From Bacillota bacterium (GTDB taxonomy: Bacteria; Bacillota; Clostridia; Christensenellales; Aristaeellaceae), in the NCBI GenBank assembly GCA_023404345.1, contig JAEYCB010000062.1:1-64000 (forward strand): a stretch of DNA of 64,000 nucleotides. Reading direction: 5' to 3'. Positions within the stretch are counted from its first letter, which is position 1. Each line of letters begins with the position of its first letter. Below are positions 34,044 through 43,158 of this stretch, piece after piece. The notes below the pieces were generated by a model that had not been told where the DNA came from, made no database searches, and saw only the letters and a program-made list of their open reading frames with translations. The position numbers and the translations under genes were made by a program.

Positions 34044-36467
34044 ATGAAGGAGATCAACGGTACCATCACGCTTGCCTATGTAGAGGAGGACAACAGGCAG
34101 CGCGTCATTTTCCGCGTCATACCGCTTTGTACCCGCGAGGGAAACGTTTTTCACGGCGGCGCGGATGACTTTCCCGATGAGGGCAGCCTGCGTATCGTGC
34201 CGGACAAGCGCGAGCAGAGTACTTTTAAGGAAAGGATGCGCGAGGCCGGCGGCTTGTGCGCTATCCAGCTCGCCAGCGATGGCAAGGAATTGATGAAGGT
34301 GCGGCAAAACCGCAACTATGCCCCTGAGGAAGGCGAAAGGAACCAGTACGCAATTTATTCGGATGTGATTTGCGAACTGGCTGAGGACGGCTGCTTCGAG
34401 GTGGTGGAACCGGGTACGGACGCTTCGCAGGCCCTTACGGCGAAGGTGCTTCTGCACAAGGACAAAATGCTTTATGGTCCCGTGGAAAAGGGACAGGCGC
34501 TTCAGGCGGCGGTGGAAGGGCTTAAGCCCTTTGGCAACGACCACTTTTTGCTGCATACTGTGGAAACGCCCGCTTTGGGCCGGCACAGTATTTATTGGGA
34601 CCCTGAGGCGACCCTGAATTGGCGGCAGCGCCGCAACAGCCTTAGGCGCAAGGAGCGCGCCGCTGCTCAGGAAGAGGAAAAGCCTAAAAAGGCCGAGCAA
34701 AAGGCCAAAGCCGAAGAAAAGCCCCGCAAGGAAAAGCCTGAGAATCCGGCAAAAGCAGAAGCCAAGCCGGAAAAGCCCGTTAAACAGGACCCTCATACCC
34801 GTCGGGTAGAGCGTGCTGCCGAGATTGTGCGTCAGGAAGAAGAGCAAAAGGCGCGTGAGGCCGCCGCTGCCGTGCAGCCCATTGCACAGCAGCAGCCCAA
34901 GGAGGAAGCAGAGGAAACGTTGCCCATCGGTGCGCGTTTGGATATCCTGGATAGCGAGCTGCCTTTTGAACAGCAGATTTCCCGCCTGGCCCAGCCCCTC
35001 AGCGAGGGAGCCAACCGCCTGACGAACGACGTCCCTGTGCCGGAGGAGGAAGTTCCGGAGACGGTAGCGCGTTTTTCCGGTACGCCCCTGATCAATGGCG
35101 GCGAGAAAATTGTTCGTACGCGCCGTCACCCGGAGAGCATGCATCATGTAGTGGAACGGCAGATGCGCGGCCAGCGGGATGAAATCATGGGAGAGGAACT
35201 GGGTAGCGGGACCTATGGCCTTGTGGAAAACCCCATCGAAAGCCTGCGCACCTGTATGGAATATATCTGGCAGAACGCCGATATGCGCCAGCAGGCCATG
35301 GATATGCTGTTGGAAAATGAGGCATTTACCACGGACGTTGCGGCCGCGCTTCGCCGGGGTGGGATCAATCTTAATGCCACCGCAGCTGCTCGTGAGCAGC
35401 TGGCCGAGATCGAGGCCGACCGTATCAGCCTGCTGATGCAGCTGGAAACGGCAAAAGAGAATGAAAAGAAATTCCGCGAGCAAGCGATCGCCACGCTTTC
35501 TCAAAAGCGGCGTGACGAAGCGGAACGCCTGAAAAAAGAAGTAGATCAGCTTTCGCACTGCCGTGAAGAGCTTTTGGAGCAATCCCGCGTGCTCAGCACG
35601 GAAAATGCCTCCCGTCTCACCGAGTTTATTGCTGGACAGATGAGCTGCTTAAGCGGTGCGGGGGAACAGCGGGTGTTGCTTTCTCCTGTGGTGGGACGCA
35701 CCTATACCCAGCAGGAATTGGCTGAGCAGCTGCGCGTGCATATGAATGACAGCGGATTCAGCATCAGCGATGATGAGGCTGTGAGCCTGCTGATCAATTT
35801 CTCACTGTATGATGCGCTGTGCTTCCGTGCCCGCACCATTACCGATGCGCAGCTCTTTGCCGATGTCCTGCTCGAGAGCTTCGGACTCAAGAGTGTATCG
35901 GCCACGGTGAACCCCGGCGCATATGTAGAAATGATCAGCCTGTTGCCTGAGGATGGACGGCGTACTCCCACTGTCACCGTGCAGCCTCTGGGGACCGAAA
36001 CCATGACCGTCTACGGCCATAAAACCCTGTTTTTGACGGATGAAAGTGCGATGTCTGAGATCGATGGACTGCTGCCGTATCCGGTGATCAGCGTGCCGGC
36101 CATGTTTAAACGTGGCTTTGGCCGTGCGGCGCAGTGGCAGCCCGTGGAAGCGGCTTCTCTGGAATCGTTCGCCGCCATCCGCGCTGATTCGCACCCCATG
36201 CTCAGTGATGCCGAAAAGTGGTTTACCGATCTTAAGCGTGTGCTTTCCCAGGCGGAGCTCGTGCTGCCAGATGCGATGGCTGCCGGCATGCGCCGTTTCA
36301 TCGAAGTGGCCTCGCGCAAGGTGCGCGGTGGATTCCTGGCGGCAGCGGACATAGCGGCCAGTAACTGGGTGGTTCCGCTGCTGACGCTCAGCGGCTGTGA
36401 TACTGCCAAGGTGGCCGATGCCTTAGCAGGCCTGCCGCGCACGATGGATTTGCTGGGTATCCGTTGA
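34044..36467 (+). CDS. Large uncharacterised cytoplasmic protein, 807 aa
   Basis: I do not recognise the family. The N-terminal 190 residues look folded. Residues about 195-290 are a Lys/Glu/Ala/Pro-rich charged linker (EEKPKKAEQKAKAEEKPRKE). About 370-540 is helical with a coiled coil (LAEIEADRISLLMQLETAKE, then KKEVDQLSHCREELLEQS). The last 260 residues look like a globular alpha/beta domain without a Walker A. No signal peptide or membrane span is present, so it is intracellular. It has its own promoter and is followed after 26 bases by a small FakA-like gene. Confidence 0.8.
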   Translation: MKEINGTITLAYVEEDNRQRVIFRVIPLCTREGNVFHGGADDFPDEGSLRIVPDKREQSTFKERMREAGGLCAIQLASDGKELMKVRQNRNYAPEEGERNQYAIYSDVICELAEDGCFEVVEPGTDASQALTAKVLLHKDKMLYGPVEKGQALQAAVEGLKPFGNDHFLLHTVETPALGRHSIYWDPEATLNWRQRRNSLRRKERAAAQEEEKPKKAEQKAKAEEKPRKEKPENPAKAEAKPEKPVKQDPHTRRVERAAEIVRQEEEQKAREAAAAVQPIAQQQPKEEAEETLPIGARLDILDSELPFEQQISRLAQPLSEGANRLTNDVPVPEEEVPETVARFSGTPLINGGEKIVRTRRHPESMHHVVERQMRGQRDEIMGEELGSGTYGLVENPIESLRTCMEYIWQNADMRQQAMDMLLENEAFTTDVAAALRRGGINLNATAAAREQLAEIEADRISLLMQLETAKENEKKFREQAIATLSQKRRDEAERLKKEVDQLSHCREELLEQSRVLSTENASRLTEFIAGQMSCLSGAGEQRVLLSPVVGRTYTQQELAEQLRVHMNDSGFSISDDEAVSLLINFSLYDALCFRARTITDAQLFADVLLESFGLKSVSATVNPGAYVEMISLLPEDGRRTPTVTVQPLGTETMTVYGHKTLFLTDESAMSEIDGLLPYPVISVPAMFKRGFGRAAQWQPVEAASLESFAAIRADSHPMLSDAEKWFTDLKRVLSQAELVLPDAMAAGMRRFIEVASRKVRGGFLAAADIAASNWVVPLLTLSGCDTAKVADALAGLPRTMDLLGIR

Positions 36468-36493
36468 GACGCCCGGGCAAAGGAGGAATATCC

Positions 36494-36745
36494 ATGCTGG
36501 AATACAAGTTTGATACCCAACTGCTGATCGAAGGCACGGGCCTGGACGAGGACAAGATCAACGATTATATCACCCAGAACATCAAGGGCGACTGTCTGCT
36601 GGCTGTGGGCGATGATGAGCTGATCAAGATCCACTACCACACCAACGAACCCTGGCAGGTGCTGGAATACTGTGCCTCGCTGGGCGATATCCATGATATT
36701 GTGGTGGAGAATATGGAACGCCAGTCCGCCGGGCTGGATGGCTGA
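36494..36745 (+). CDS. Stand-alone FakA/YloV middle-domain-like protein
   Basis: 83 residues. The sequence (LIEGTGLDEDKI, GDCLLAVGDDELIKIHYHTNEPWQVLEY, IVVENMERQ; written here in pieces) matches the region of fatty-acid kinase FakA/YloV (DAK-phosphatase type) that follows the DhaL-like domain. In FakA it is part of a protein of about 550 residues; here it is alone and complete, with its own AGGAGG site at 36481. Known role in full-length homologues: contact with the fatty-acid-binding FakB. Its role alone is unknown. Confidence 0.78.
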   Translation: MLEYKFDTQLLIEGTGLDEDKINDYITQNIKGDCLLAVGDDELIKIHYHTNEPWQVLEYCASLGDIHDIVVENMERQSAGLDG

Positions 36746-36761
36746 AAAAGTGCAGAAAACA

Positions 36762-36800
36762 GTGAGCCGGGGCACATCGTATGCCCCGGCTCACTTTCTT
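36762..36800. terminator. Bidirectional terminator
   Basis: A 13-bp stem (GTGAGCCGGGGCA / TGCCCCGGCTCAC) followed by TTTCTTTCTTTG. It serves both the FakA-like gene and the convergent PBP gene. Confidence 0.8.
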
Positions 36801-36814
36801 TCTTTGTCTTTTTA

Positions 36815-39613
36815 TCAGTATGCCCCCGCCATGGCCTGCGTGAGCAGGGCCATGGCTCCAGCCACGTCCGCCATGCCCGGATTGCCGCTGGAGAGGATGC
36901 TCTCCAAGGTGGCAGCCGCGCTCTGAATGTTCGCATAGGCCGCAGAGGAAGCGTCCATGGAGCCCATCAGGTCATAGGCGCTTTGCAAAAGCTGCCGCGC
37001 GTCGGGCACCAGCGAGTTGTCTGTAGAACCGTCGGTAAAGCCGCCGTCAGCCCAGCCGCCTCCGGTTGAGGTCTCATAGCTGGTGTGCAGCGTGCAGTAA
37101 CCCAGGTTGCTGGCTGTGCCCAGATATTCGGCAATGACCGGGCCGTACTGGCTGTCATTTACATAAGGGCTGAGCGGGTGGCCGTTTGGAATGACGACCA
37201 CGCCTGTGGTAGTGGTACTGGGACAGTATTCTGTAGCCAGCATGCCGGTCTGCGTGCAGGTGACCACGGATTGATGCATCTGGCAGGACACGGTAGGCAC
37301 CGTGGGCTCATACCAGTAATCGGTCACCACGCCGTAGCCCTTGCTGTCGTTGTAGCAGGCCTCGGTGGCCAGCTGGCCGCTCACTGCGCAGGTTGTCACC
37401 TTGACCAGCCCTATGTCCTCAGGATTGGCCTCGATGATATCGCGGTTCTCAAGCCCCTTGGCTTCGTGAATCTTGGTCATGTAACTCTTCCAGATGGGAA
37501 GTGCGCCGGAACTGCCCGTGGTCTTGGAGGAGAGGGGCTTGTAGTTGTCATGTCCCACCCAGATGGAGCTGACGTACCAGCCCGTCATACCCACAAAGGT
37601 TACGCCGCGCTGATCGCTGTTGGTGCCGGTTTTTCCGGCCACGGTCTGCCCACTGATCTTGGCGGCGGTGGCCGTACCGCCGGAAACCACGTCCTTCATC
37701 ATGTCCACGATCATCCAGGCCGTGGAGGGACGGAACACCTGCCGCCGCTCCTGCTGGGCATGGCTGTCATAGACCACGTTGCCCGCGCTGTCCGATATGC
37801 CCAGGAAGGAGATCGGCTCCTGATAGACGCCGCCATTGCCCAGTACCCCGAAGGCCACAGCCAGCTGCACCGGGGTAATGCCGCTGGAGCCCAGTGACAG
37901 GCCGAAGGGCGTAGCATCGATGTTGTCACGATCCACTCCCATGCGCATGAGGAAATCCACCGACCGGTCCACGCCGACCATGGTCAGAAGCGTTTGTGCA
38001 GCAGCTACATTATGGCTGCGCTTCATGCCGTTGCGCAGGGTTTCAGGCCCTACATAGTCGCCGCCGCCATAGTTTTTGGGCCAGGTATCCTTGCCGTCTG
38101 ATCCGGTCCAACCGGTAATGGGAACGGGAATGTTATAAACGATGCTGGCAGGGGAATAGCCCATTTCCAACGCGGGTGCGTAGACGGCGATGGGCTTGAT
38201 GGAGGAGCCGACGGGCATCTTCATATCCGTGGCACGGTTGAGGGTCTTGCGCGCAGTGGGGCGCGTGCGAGACCCTACAATGGCCTTCAGCTCGCCCGTG
38301 CGATAATCCAATACCACCGCGGCGGCCTGCGGCTGAACGATTTCATCATAGGTGCCATCGTAATTGAGGGTGCGGTATACCTTGTCGCTGGGGTCGCGCA
38401 GGGCAGGATACTTATCCCAGGTCTCAAGCGTTTCCTCAACAATTTCCTGAATCTCGGTGTCGATGGCCAGCGTTACATGGTAGCCGCCGGTGCGCAGCTC
38501 ATTTTCCATCTTGCTGCGGTTTTCACTGGTATCCTCCAGTCCGTTGAGCTCAAGGAAACAGTCTACAATGTCCTGCACGGCATATTCCACGTAATGGGCG
38601 TATTGATACATACCGTCACCCTCGGTGGTAGAGGTTTCCAGCACATGCGCGGTAGAGGGGTCCAGCGCCTCCTGGTACTGCTGCTGGGTGATAAACTCGT
38701 TTTCATACATGCAACGCAGCACATAGTCGGTGCGGTTGTTGGTAATAGCTTTATAGTCAGTTGTATCGGAAGTACGGGTATAAAAATTCCGGCGCGGGTT
38801 GTAGTAGTACGGGTTGGTGGTCACGCCCGCCAGCATGGCGCATTCGCGCAGCGTCAGTTCGCTGAGTTCCTTGCCAAAGTAGCCCTGTGCCGCCACCTGC
38901 ACGCCGTAATAGTTTTCGCCCAGATAAATGGTATTAAGATAATATTCAAGGATTTGCAGCTTGGTGTACTTTGTTTCCAGCTGCATGGCCAGATAGGCCT
39001 CCTGAATTTTGCGCTTGTAGCTAAGCTCATTGCTGAGTACGGTGTTTTTGATCAGCTGCTGGGTGATGGTGGAACCACCCTGTTGTGTGCCAGAGACAAA
39101 ATTCTGGATAAAGGAACCGATGATACGCTTGATGTCGATGCCGTTATGGGTATAAAAGCGTGCGTCTTCTACAGCTACAAAGGCGTTGCGCAGCTCTTCA
39201 GGCATCAGAGAAATATTGACCATGATGCGGTTTTCGGTGCCCTTATAATCGGTGATTACGTTGCCCTGCGCATCGTAAAGAAAGCTGGTTTTATCCTGGT
39301 CATCCAGAAGGGCCAGGTCCAGCGTGGGCGCGGTTTCCATATATCCCTTGGCAATGCCGGCCACCGCGCCGGCCAGTGCCAGCCCGCACAGCACAATCAG
39401 CAGCGCTGTCAGCCGCACCGCGTTGACCAGCACCGACAGCACAAAATTGGGCTTGGTCAACCTTGGCTTAAAAATGGTGCGCTTGCGGGGCGCTTCTTCC
39501 TCCTCCGGCGGACGGTAAGCGGGATCGCTTTCCCAGCCTCCGTCAAAGGAGCCGCCGTCATCTGGGTCATATGGCTGCTGATGGCCGTTGTACGGCTCAT
39601 TGGAATGATACAA
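36815..39613 (-). CDS. Class A penicillin-binding protein (PBP1A-like)
   Basis: About 932 residues; bifunctional peptidoglycan glycosyltransferase and DD-transpeptidase. An acidic cytoplasmic tail and one membrane span (about 60-88) lead to the GT51 domain with EDARFYTHNGID and GGSTITQQLIKN. The transpeptidase domain has SSIKP (SxxK), SHN and KTGT. Long Cys-containing repeats (CAVSGQLATEACYNDS, CTQTGMLATEYCPST) and a low-complexity end follow. I prefer TTG 39613, six bases after GGGAGGG; ATG 39634 would add seven residues but has no good site. Confidence 0.93.
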   Translation of the reverse strand: MYHSNEPYNGHQQPYDPDDGGSFDGGWESDPAYRPPEEEEAPRKRTIFKPRLTKPNFVLSVLVNAVRLTALLIVLCGLALAGAVAGIAKGYMETAPTLDLALLDDQDKTSFLYDAQGNVITDYKGTENRIMVNISLMPEELRNAFVAVEDARFYTHNGIDIKRIIGSFIQNFVSGTQQGGSTITQQLIKNTVLSNELSYKRKIQEAYLAMQLETKYTKLQILEYYLNTIYLGENYYGVQVAAQGYFGKELSELTLRECAMLAGVTTNPYYYNPRRNFYTRTSDTTDYKAITNNRTDYVLRCMYENEFITQQQYQEALDPSTAHVLETSTTEGDGMYQYAHYVEYAVQDIVDCFLELNGLEDTSENRSKMENELRTGGYHVTLAIDTEIQEIVEETLETWDKYPALRDPSDKVYRTLNYDGTYDEIVQPQAAAVVLDYRTGELKAIVGSRTRPTARKTLNRATDMKMPVGSSIKPIAVYAPALEMGYSPASIVYNIPVPITGWTGSDGKDTWPKNYGGGDYVGPETLRNGMKRSHNVAAAQTLLTMVGVDRSVDFLMRMGVDRDNIDATPFGLSLGSSGITPVQLAVAFGVLGNGGVYQEPISFLGISDSAGNVVYDSHAQQERRQVFRPSTAWMIVDMMKDVVSGGTATAAKISGQTVAGKTGTNSDQRGVTFVGMTGWYVSSIWVGHDNYKPLSSKTTGSSGALPIWKSYMTKIHEAKGLENRDIIEANPEDIGLVKVTTCAVSGQLATEACYNDSKGYGVVTDYWYEPTVPTVSCQMHQSVVTCTQTGMLATEYCPSTTTTGVVVIPNGHPLSPYVNDSQYGPVIAEYLGTASNLGYCTLHTSYETSTGGGWADGGFTDGSTDNSLVPDARQLLQSAYDLMGSMDASSAAYANIQSAAATLESILSSGNPGMADVAGAMALLTQAMAGAY

Positions 39614-39770
39614 AGCGTTCCCTCCCAAAAGCATAAGGCGTTGGTTCGCCTTTCATTATAACATACCTGGAGCGGGCGCGCCATAGCGCCTCTGTAACAA
39701 TCGGACGGGCTGCGGCAGGTTGTTTTTTTGACCCGCTTCGCATATTCATGCAACGAAGGGAGGGGGTGTA

Positions 39771-40427
39771 TTGGCTGCATGCGCGCGCAAAAAAAGCGGT
39801 GTTCTGCGCTGGCTGATCATTCTGATCCTGCTGCTGGCGGCGGGGATAATCGCCATGGAGCAAAACCTTAGCCAGACCATGCTGGACATGGCGTTTGCCC
39901 GCGCCTATTCAATGGCTGTGGAAACCATCAACCGTGCGGTGAAGCAGGCTATGGCCCAGGGAATCACCTACGAGGAACTAATCGACGCACAGATGGATGC
40001 GCAGGGACGCGTATCCATGCTCAGGGCCAACACCATGCGCATGAACGAGCTGGCTTCGCAAACCGCACTGTTGGCTGAACAGGAGCTGGGCAGCGCCGAA
40101 AACCAGGTGGTGGAAATTCCCCTGGGGGCAGCGCTGGGCGTGAGCTTCCTATCGGGCTTTGGCCCGCGGCTGGAGGTGCAGATTTTGCCTGTGGGAGCTG
40201 TTCATACCAGCTTTGACACCGAGTTTGAAACCGCCGGTATCAACCAGACCCGGCATAAAATTTTTTTGAACCTGCGCGCCACCGTCAGCCTGATCGTACC
40301 CACAGGCTCTCAGCTGGTAGAAGTGACCAGTACTGTGCCTATTGCTGAAAGCATCATTGTCGGAGAGGTGCCGGAAAGTTTCGTGGACGTTAACAACGAG
40401 GAGGATATGCTCAACCTGATTCCCTGA
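39771..40427 (+). CDS. yunB: Sporulation protein YunB
   Basis: 218 residues with one N-terminal membrane anchor (LRWLIILILLLAAGIIAME). The YunB-like body contains AMAQGITYEELI, EIPLGAALGVSFLSGFGPRL and VPTGSQLVEVTSTVPIAESIIVGEVPESF in pieces. YunB is made in the mother cell and needed for proper spore formation in Bacillus. The start is TTG 39771, four bases after GGAGGGGG. A terminator follows at 40441-40486. Confidence 0.9.
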   Translation: MAACARKKSGVLRWLIILILLLAAGIIAMEQNLSQTMLDMAFARAYSMAVETINRAVKQAMAQGITYEELIDAQMDAQGRVSMLRANTMRMNELASQTALLAEQELGSAENQVVEIPLGAALGVSFLSGFGPRLEVQILPVGAVHTSFDTEFETAGINQTRHKIFLNLRATVSLIVPTGSQLVEVTSTVPIAESIIVGEVPESFVDVNNEEDMLNLIP

Positions 40428-40440
40428 TCGTGCAGCAAAT

Positions 40441-40486
40441 CGTGTGCCCGTGGCGTTTTATGTGAGCATCCCGGGCACGGTTTTTT
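40441..40486 (+). terminator. Terminator after yunB
   Basis: GTGCCCG and CGGGCAC arms with a 21-base loop, then GGTTTTTT. A second hairpin (AAGCGCCCG / CGGGCGCTT at 40501-40532) overlaps the following promoter. Confidence 0.65.
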
Positions 40487-40515
40487 GCGAAAAAAGCCGG
40501 AAGCGCCCGCGCCGC

Positions 40516-40544
40516 TTGACAGCCGGGCGCTTTTGCAATAAAAT
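40516..40544 (+). promoter_or_regulatory. Promoter of the CARDB-like membrane protein gene
   Basis: TTGACA (40516-40521), a 17-base spacer and TAAAAT (40539-40544). The predicted leader is about 135 bases before the chosen ATG and contains two small hairpins. Confidence 0.7.
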
Positions 40545-40650
40545 ATCATGGAAGAACCATAGAATTTCCAGAGGAACATGGAATCAGCGGACCGCCATAT
40601 GGAAAGAATGACCATAGGCGCGTCCGTACCAATAAGCCGTCGGCTTGCCG

Positions 40651-40688
40651 AAGGGAGGAAGGGCGGATTGATCCGCCCAATATGCATG
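40651..40688 (+). promoter_or_regulatory. Ribosome binding site bridged to the start codon by a hairpin
   Basis: The AAGGGAGGAA site (40651-40660) is 25 bases from ATG 40686, too far for normal initiation. The gap contains a perfect eight-base-pair hairpin (GGGCGGAT / ATCCGCCC, 40661-40678). Folding it leaves a seven-base spacing, which supports ATG 40686 as the start. Confidence 0.6.
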
Positions 40689-43019
40689 ACAAAACGCAAG
40701 GGACTGATTCTGTGCCTAGTGCTTGCGGCGCTGATGCTGCTGGCGGGCGTTGCCACCGCGTCTGAGGTGGACCCCATCGTGTGCAGCATGGAGCTGGACC
40801 CCAACAAGCTGGCGGGTCCCGGCACGGTTAACGTGACCATCACGATCTCCAATTCGGGCAACACCGATATGAAGGACCCGGTCGTGCTTTATGATCCTGC
40901 TGCACAGATCGTATCCGATTTCGGCACCAACGGCGCAGTGCTGCTCAAGGCAGGCGAAAGCGCTACCTGGACCGGCTCCTACGACGTCAACGAGCGCACG
41001 TTGGAAAACGGGGCTGTGGTTTACTTTGTCAAATACACCCTTTATAAGGACAGCGGCGAAGCCGTGGACCAGAGCCAGCCCATTCGTGCCGCCATTTCGC
41101 TGCAAACAGCCGAAACCGATATCGATGTCAAACGCACCATCAGTCCCACCGTGGCCGGCGAGGATCAGGAGGTGGTGGTACGCTATGATATCACCAACAG
41201 CGGTACCGTCAACCTTACGGATGTAACCATTCAGGAAAACAAGGATATCCATAAGGAGAAGCAGACCATTCCTCTGCTGGAGCCGGGCAAGACTGCCGAG
41301 GTGCGCTATACCGTCACCATGGGCAAAAAGGACCTGACCAGCGGAGCCACCATCACCTACAAGTCTGAAACCGAAAGCAAGACCCAGACCTATACCGTTG
41401 AAAACCAGACTATTTCTTACGGAGAATCCTCTCTGACGGCCAAGCTGACCAGCAATGCCAAGGGTGTGGTGGAAAACGGCACCGTCACCCTGTCACTGGA
41501 ACTGAAAAACACCGGCAATGTGGACTACAGCGACCTGCGCGTGACAGACCCTTCTCTGGGCGATGTGTTTACCAATCAGCAGCTCAAAGCCGGTGAAAGC
41601 CTGACACTGGAAAAGGAGATCACCGTACCCGCCACGGCAGAGTATCAGTTTACCGTCACTGCTGCCGACGAAGGCGGGTCTGAAATGTCGGTAGTGACCG
41701 AGCCGCTCACGATCACGGCCGTGGCGCCTGAGGATGCGCTCACTCTGACCGTGAATGCCACTGCCGACCGTACAGAGGTGTTCGAGCAGCCGGGTCTGGT
41801 GCGTTTTACGCTGGAAATTGCCAACACCAGTCAGGTGGACGCCACCGATGTGGTGGTGTCCCATGGCGATACTCAGATCTACACCTTCGCAAGCATCCCC
41901 GCGGGCGAAACGCGCACCCTTTCGCGCGACACAGCGCTGTCCATGGCGGGCAAGTTCCGCTTCACAGTCACCGCGAAGGACCCGCTGGAGAGCACCCTGA
42001 CCTTTGAGAGCAACGAAATTCAGATTGCGTTCTCGGTGCCCACGCCCGCGCCCGCGACTCCTACACCCCCGCCTGAACCCACACCGGACCCCACCTTCAG
42101 TCCGGCTACGGTACCGCCGATCACCGATCCAAGCGTGGGTGCGGTGCCCAAGACCATACAAAGTATCCTACTGCCCATACTGATTCTGGCAGGTCTGTTG
42201 CTGGTGGCCTCGTGTGTGCTGCTTCTCATCGCAACGAAGCGCAGGGCGGATCAGCGCAAGGCAAGCAAATCCGCTATTGACCAGCTGGAGCGCGCCAAGC
42301 GCCGCGACTATGTCACCCCCGCCGAGGAGGAGGAGCCGGAGCAAAGCGAAGAAGAAGTAACGGTCGCTTCCAAAGCGTTGGATGAAGACGAGGAAGAGGA
42401 TCTGGAGCTTCCGCATATGAAATATGCTCGCAGCGCCAGTCAGCCGGCATCCGTGGAAGACGATGAGGACTATTCCGCTATCCGGGGCGGCCTGTACGAC
42501 GCGGATTTGGCCACTACGGCTTCCGCCGCACAGGAACCTGCCAAGGAGGCAAAGCCTGCTGTCGAGCCGGAACAGACAGAGGAAGCAAGCGATGCTGCTC
42601 AGCCCTATGACGACGGCGTGGACTATGGCGAAGAAGCCGCCTACGAAGATGAAGCGGAGTCCTACGGCGAAACCGATTATGATACCTATGATGCTCCACA
42701 GGCTGCTTATGACGACGGTACGGATGGCTATGAGGGCGATGAATATACCGACGCATCACTGAACTATGACGACGAAGCTGTCTATGATGACGGAATGGTC
42801 TATGACGAGGAAACCGTCTATGATGGCTATGAAGAGGACGCAGCCTACGACAATGGCTACGATGACGCCGAACCCGGCGCAGATGGGCATTCCTCTGACG
42901 AAAGTGAAGAGAGAGCCGGGCAGGGGTATGATGACAGCGTTTTCCGTCGTCCGGCCAGCGAGGCTGAACCCGCGGCAGGCCGCCGTCGCCGTAGCCGGGG
43001 CAGCCGATTGGATTCCTGA
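40686..43019 (+). CDS. CARDB/DUF11-like surface protein with acidic Tyr-rich cytoplasmic tail
   Basis: 777 residues. A signal peptide ends about GVATASEVDP. Four or five immunoglobulin-like repeats follow (each with a motif like ITISNSGNTDMKDPV or LELKNTGNVDYSDLRV), of the CARDB/NEW3 kind, then a Pro/Thr linker (PTPAPATPTPPPEPTPDPT). One membrane span (about ILLPILILAGLLLVASCVLLL) precedes a cytoplasmic tail of about 250 residues rich in Asp, Glu and Tyr, which ends basic (GRRRRSRGSRL). Topology is extracellular N-terminus, intracellular C-terminus. ATG 40686 gives the clean signal peptide; upstream ATGs (40578, 40602) do not. Confidence 0.8.
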   Translation: MTKRKGLILCLVLAALMLLAGVATASEVDPIVCSMELDPNKLAGPGTVNVTITISNSGNTDMKDPVVLYDPAAQIVSDFGTNGAVLLKAGESATWTGSYDVNERTLENGAVVYFVKYTLYKDSGEAVDQSQPIRAAISLQTAETDIDVKRTISPTVAGEDQEVVVRYDITNSGTVNLTDVTIQENKDIHKEKQTIPLLEPGKTAEVRYTVTMGKKDLTSGATITYKSETESKTQTYTVENQTISYGESSLTAKLTSNAKGVVENGTVTLSLELKNTGNVDYSDLRVTDPSLGDVFTNQQLKAGESLTLEKEITVPATAEYQFTVTAADEGGSEMSVVTEPLTITAVAPEDALTLTVNATADRTEVFEQPGLVRFTLEIANTSQVDATDVVVSHGDTQIYTFASIPAGETRTLSRDTALSMAGKFRFTVTAKDPLESTLTFESNEIQIAFSVPTPAPATPTPPPEPTPDPTFSPATVPPITDPSVGAVPKTIQSILLPILILAGLLLVASCVLLLIATKRRADQRKASKSAIDQLERAKRRDYVTPAEEEEPEQSEEEVTVASKALDEDEEEDLELPHMKYARSASQPASVEDDEDYSAIRGGLYDADLATTASAAQEPAKEAKPAVEPEQTEEASDAAQPYDDGVDYGEEAAYEDEAESYGETDYDTYDAPQAAYDDGTDGYEGDEYTDASLNYDDEAVYDDGMVYDEETVYDGYEEDAAYDNGYDDAEPGADGHSSDESEERAGQGYDDSVFRRPASEAEPAAGRRRRSRGSRLDS

Positions 43020-43030
43020 ATGAAAAAACA

Positions 43031-43067
43031 AGGGGCCGTCCCGCTGTAAGGCAGGGCGGCCCCTTTG
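43031..43067 (+). terminator. Terminator after the CARDB-like gene
   Basis: AGGGGCCGTCCC pairs with GGGCGGCCCCT with one bulged base; a short T run follows. Confidence 0.65.
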
Positions 43068-43102
43068 CGTAAGATGCAACGATCCCTTCAGGTAAAACCG
43101 GC

Positions 43103-43131
43103 TTGAAAACACGTCGGAAATCGAGTATAAT
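43103..43131 (+). promoter_or_regulatory. Promoter of the DUF2461 gene
   Basis: TTGAAA (43103-43108), a 17-base spacer and a perfect TATAAT (43126-43131), 27 bases before ATG 43159. Confidence 0.75.
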
Positions 43132-43158
43132 ATTACGAAGAAAGGATGAGGTATACCG

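Noticed and set aside
42600..42860. Possible CRISPR-like or tandem DNA repeat in the acidic-tail coding region
   Set aside because: The repetition comes from Asp/Glu/Tyr codons in an open frame and lacks fixed repeat and spacer lengths.
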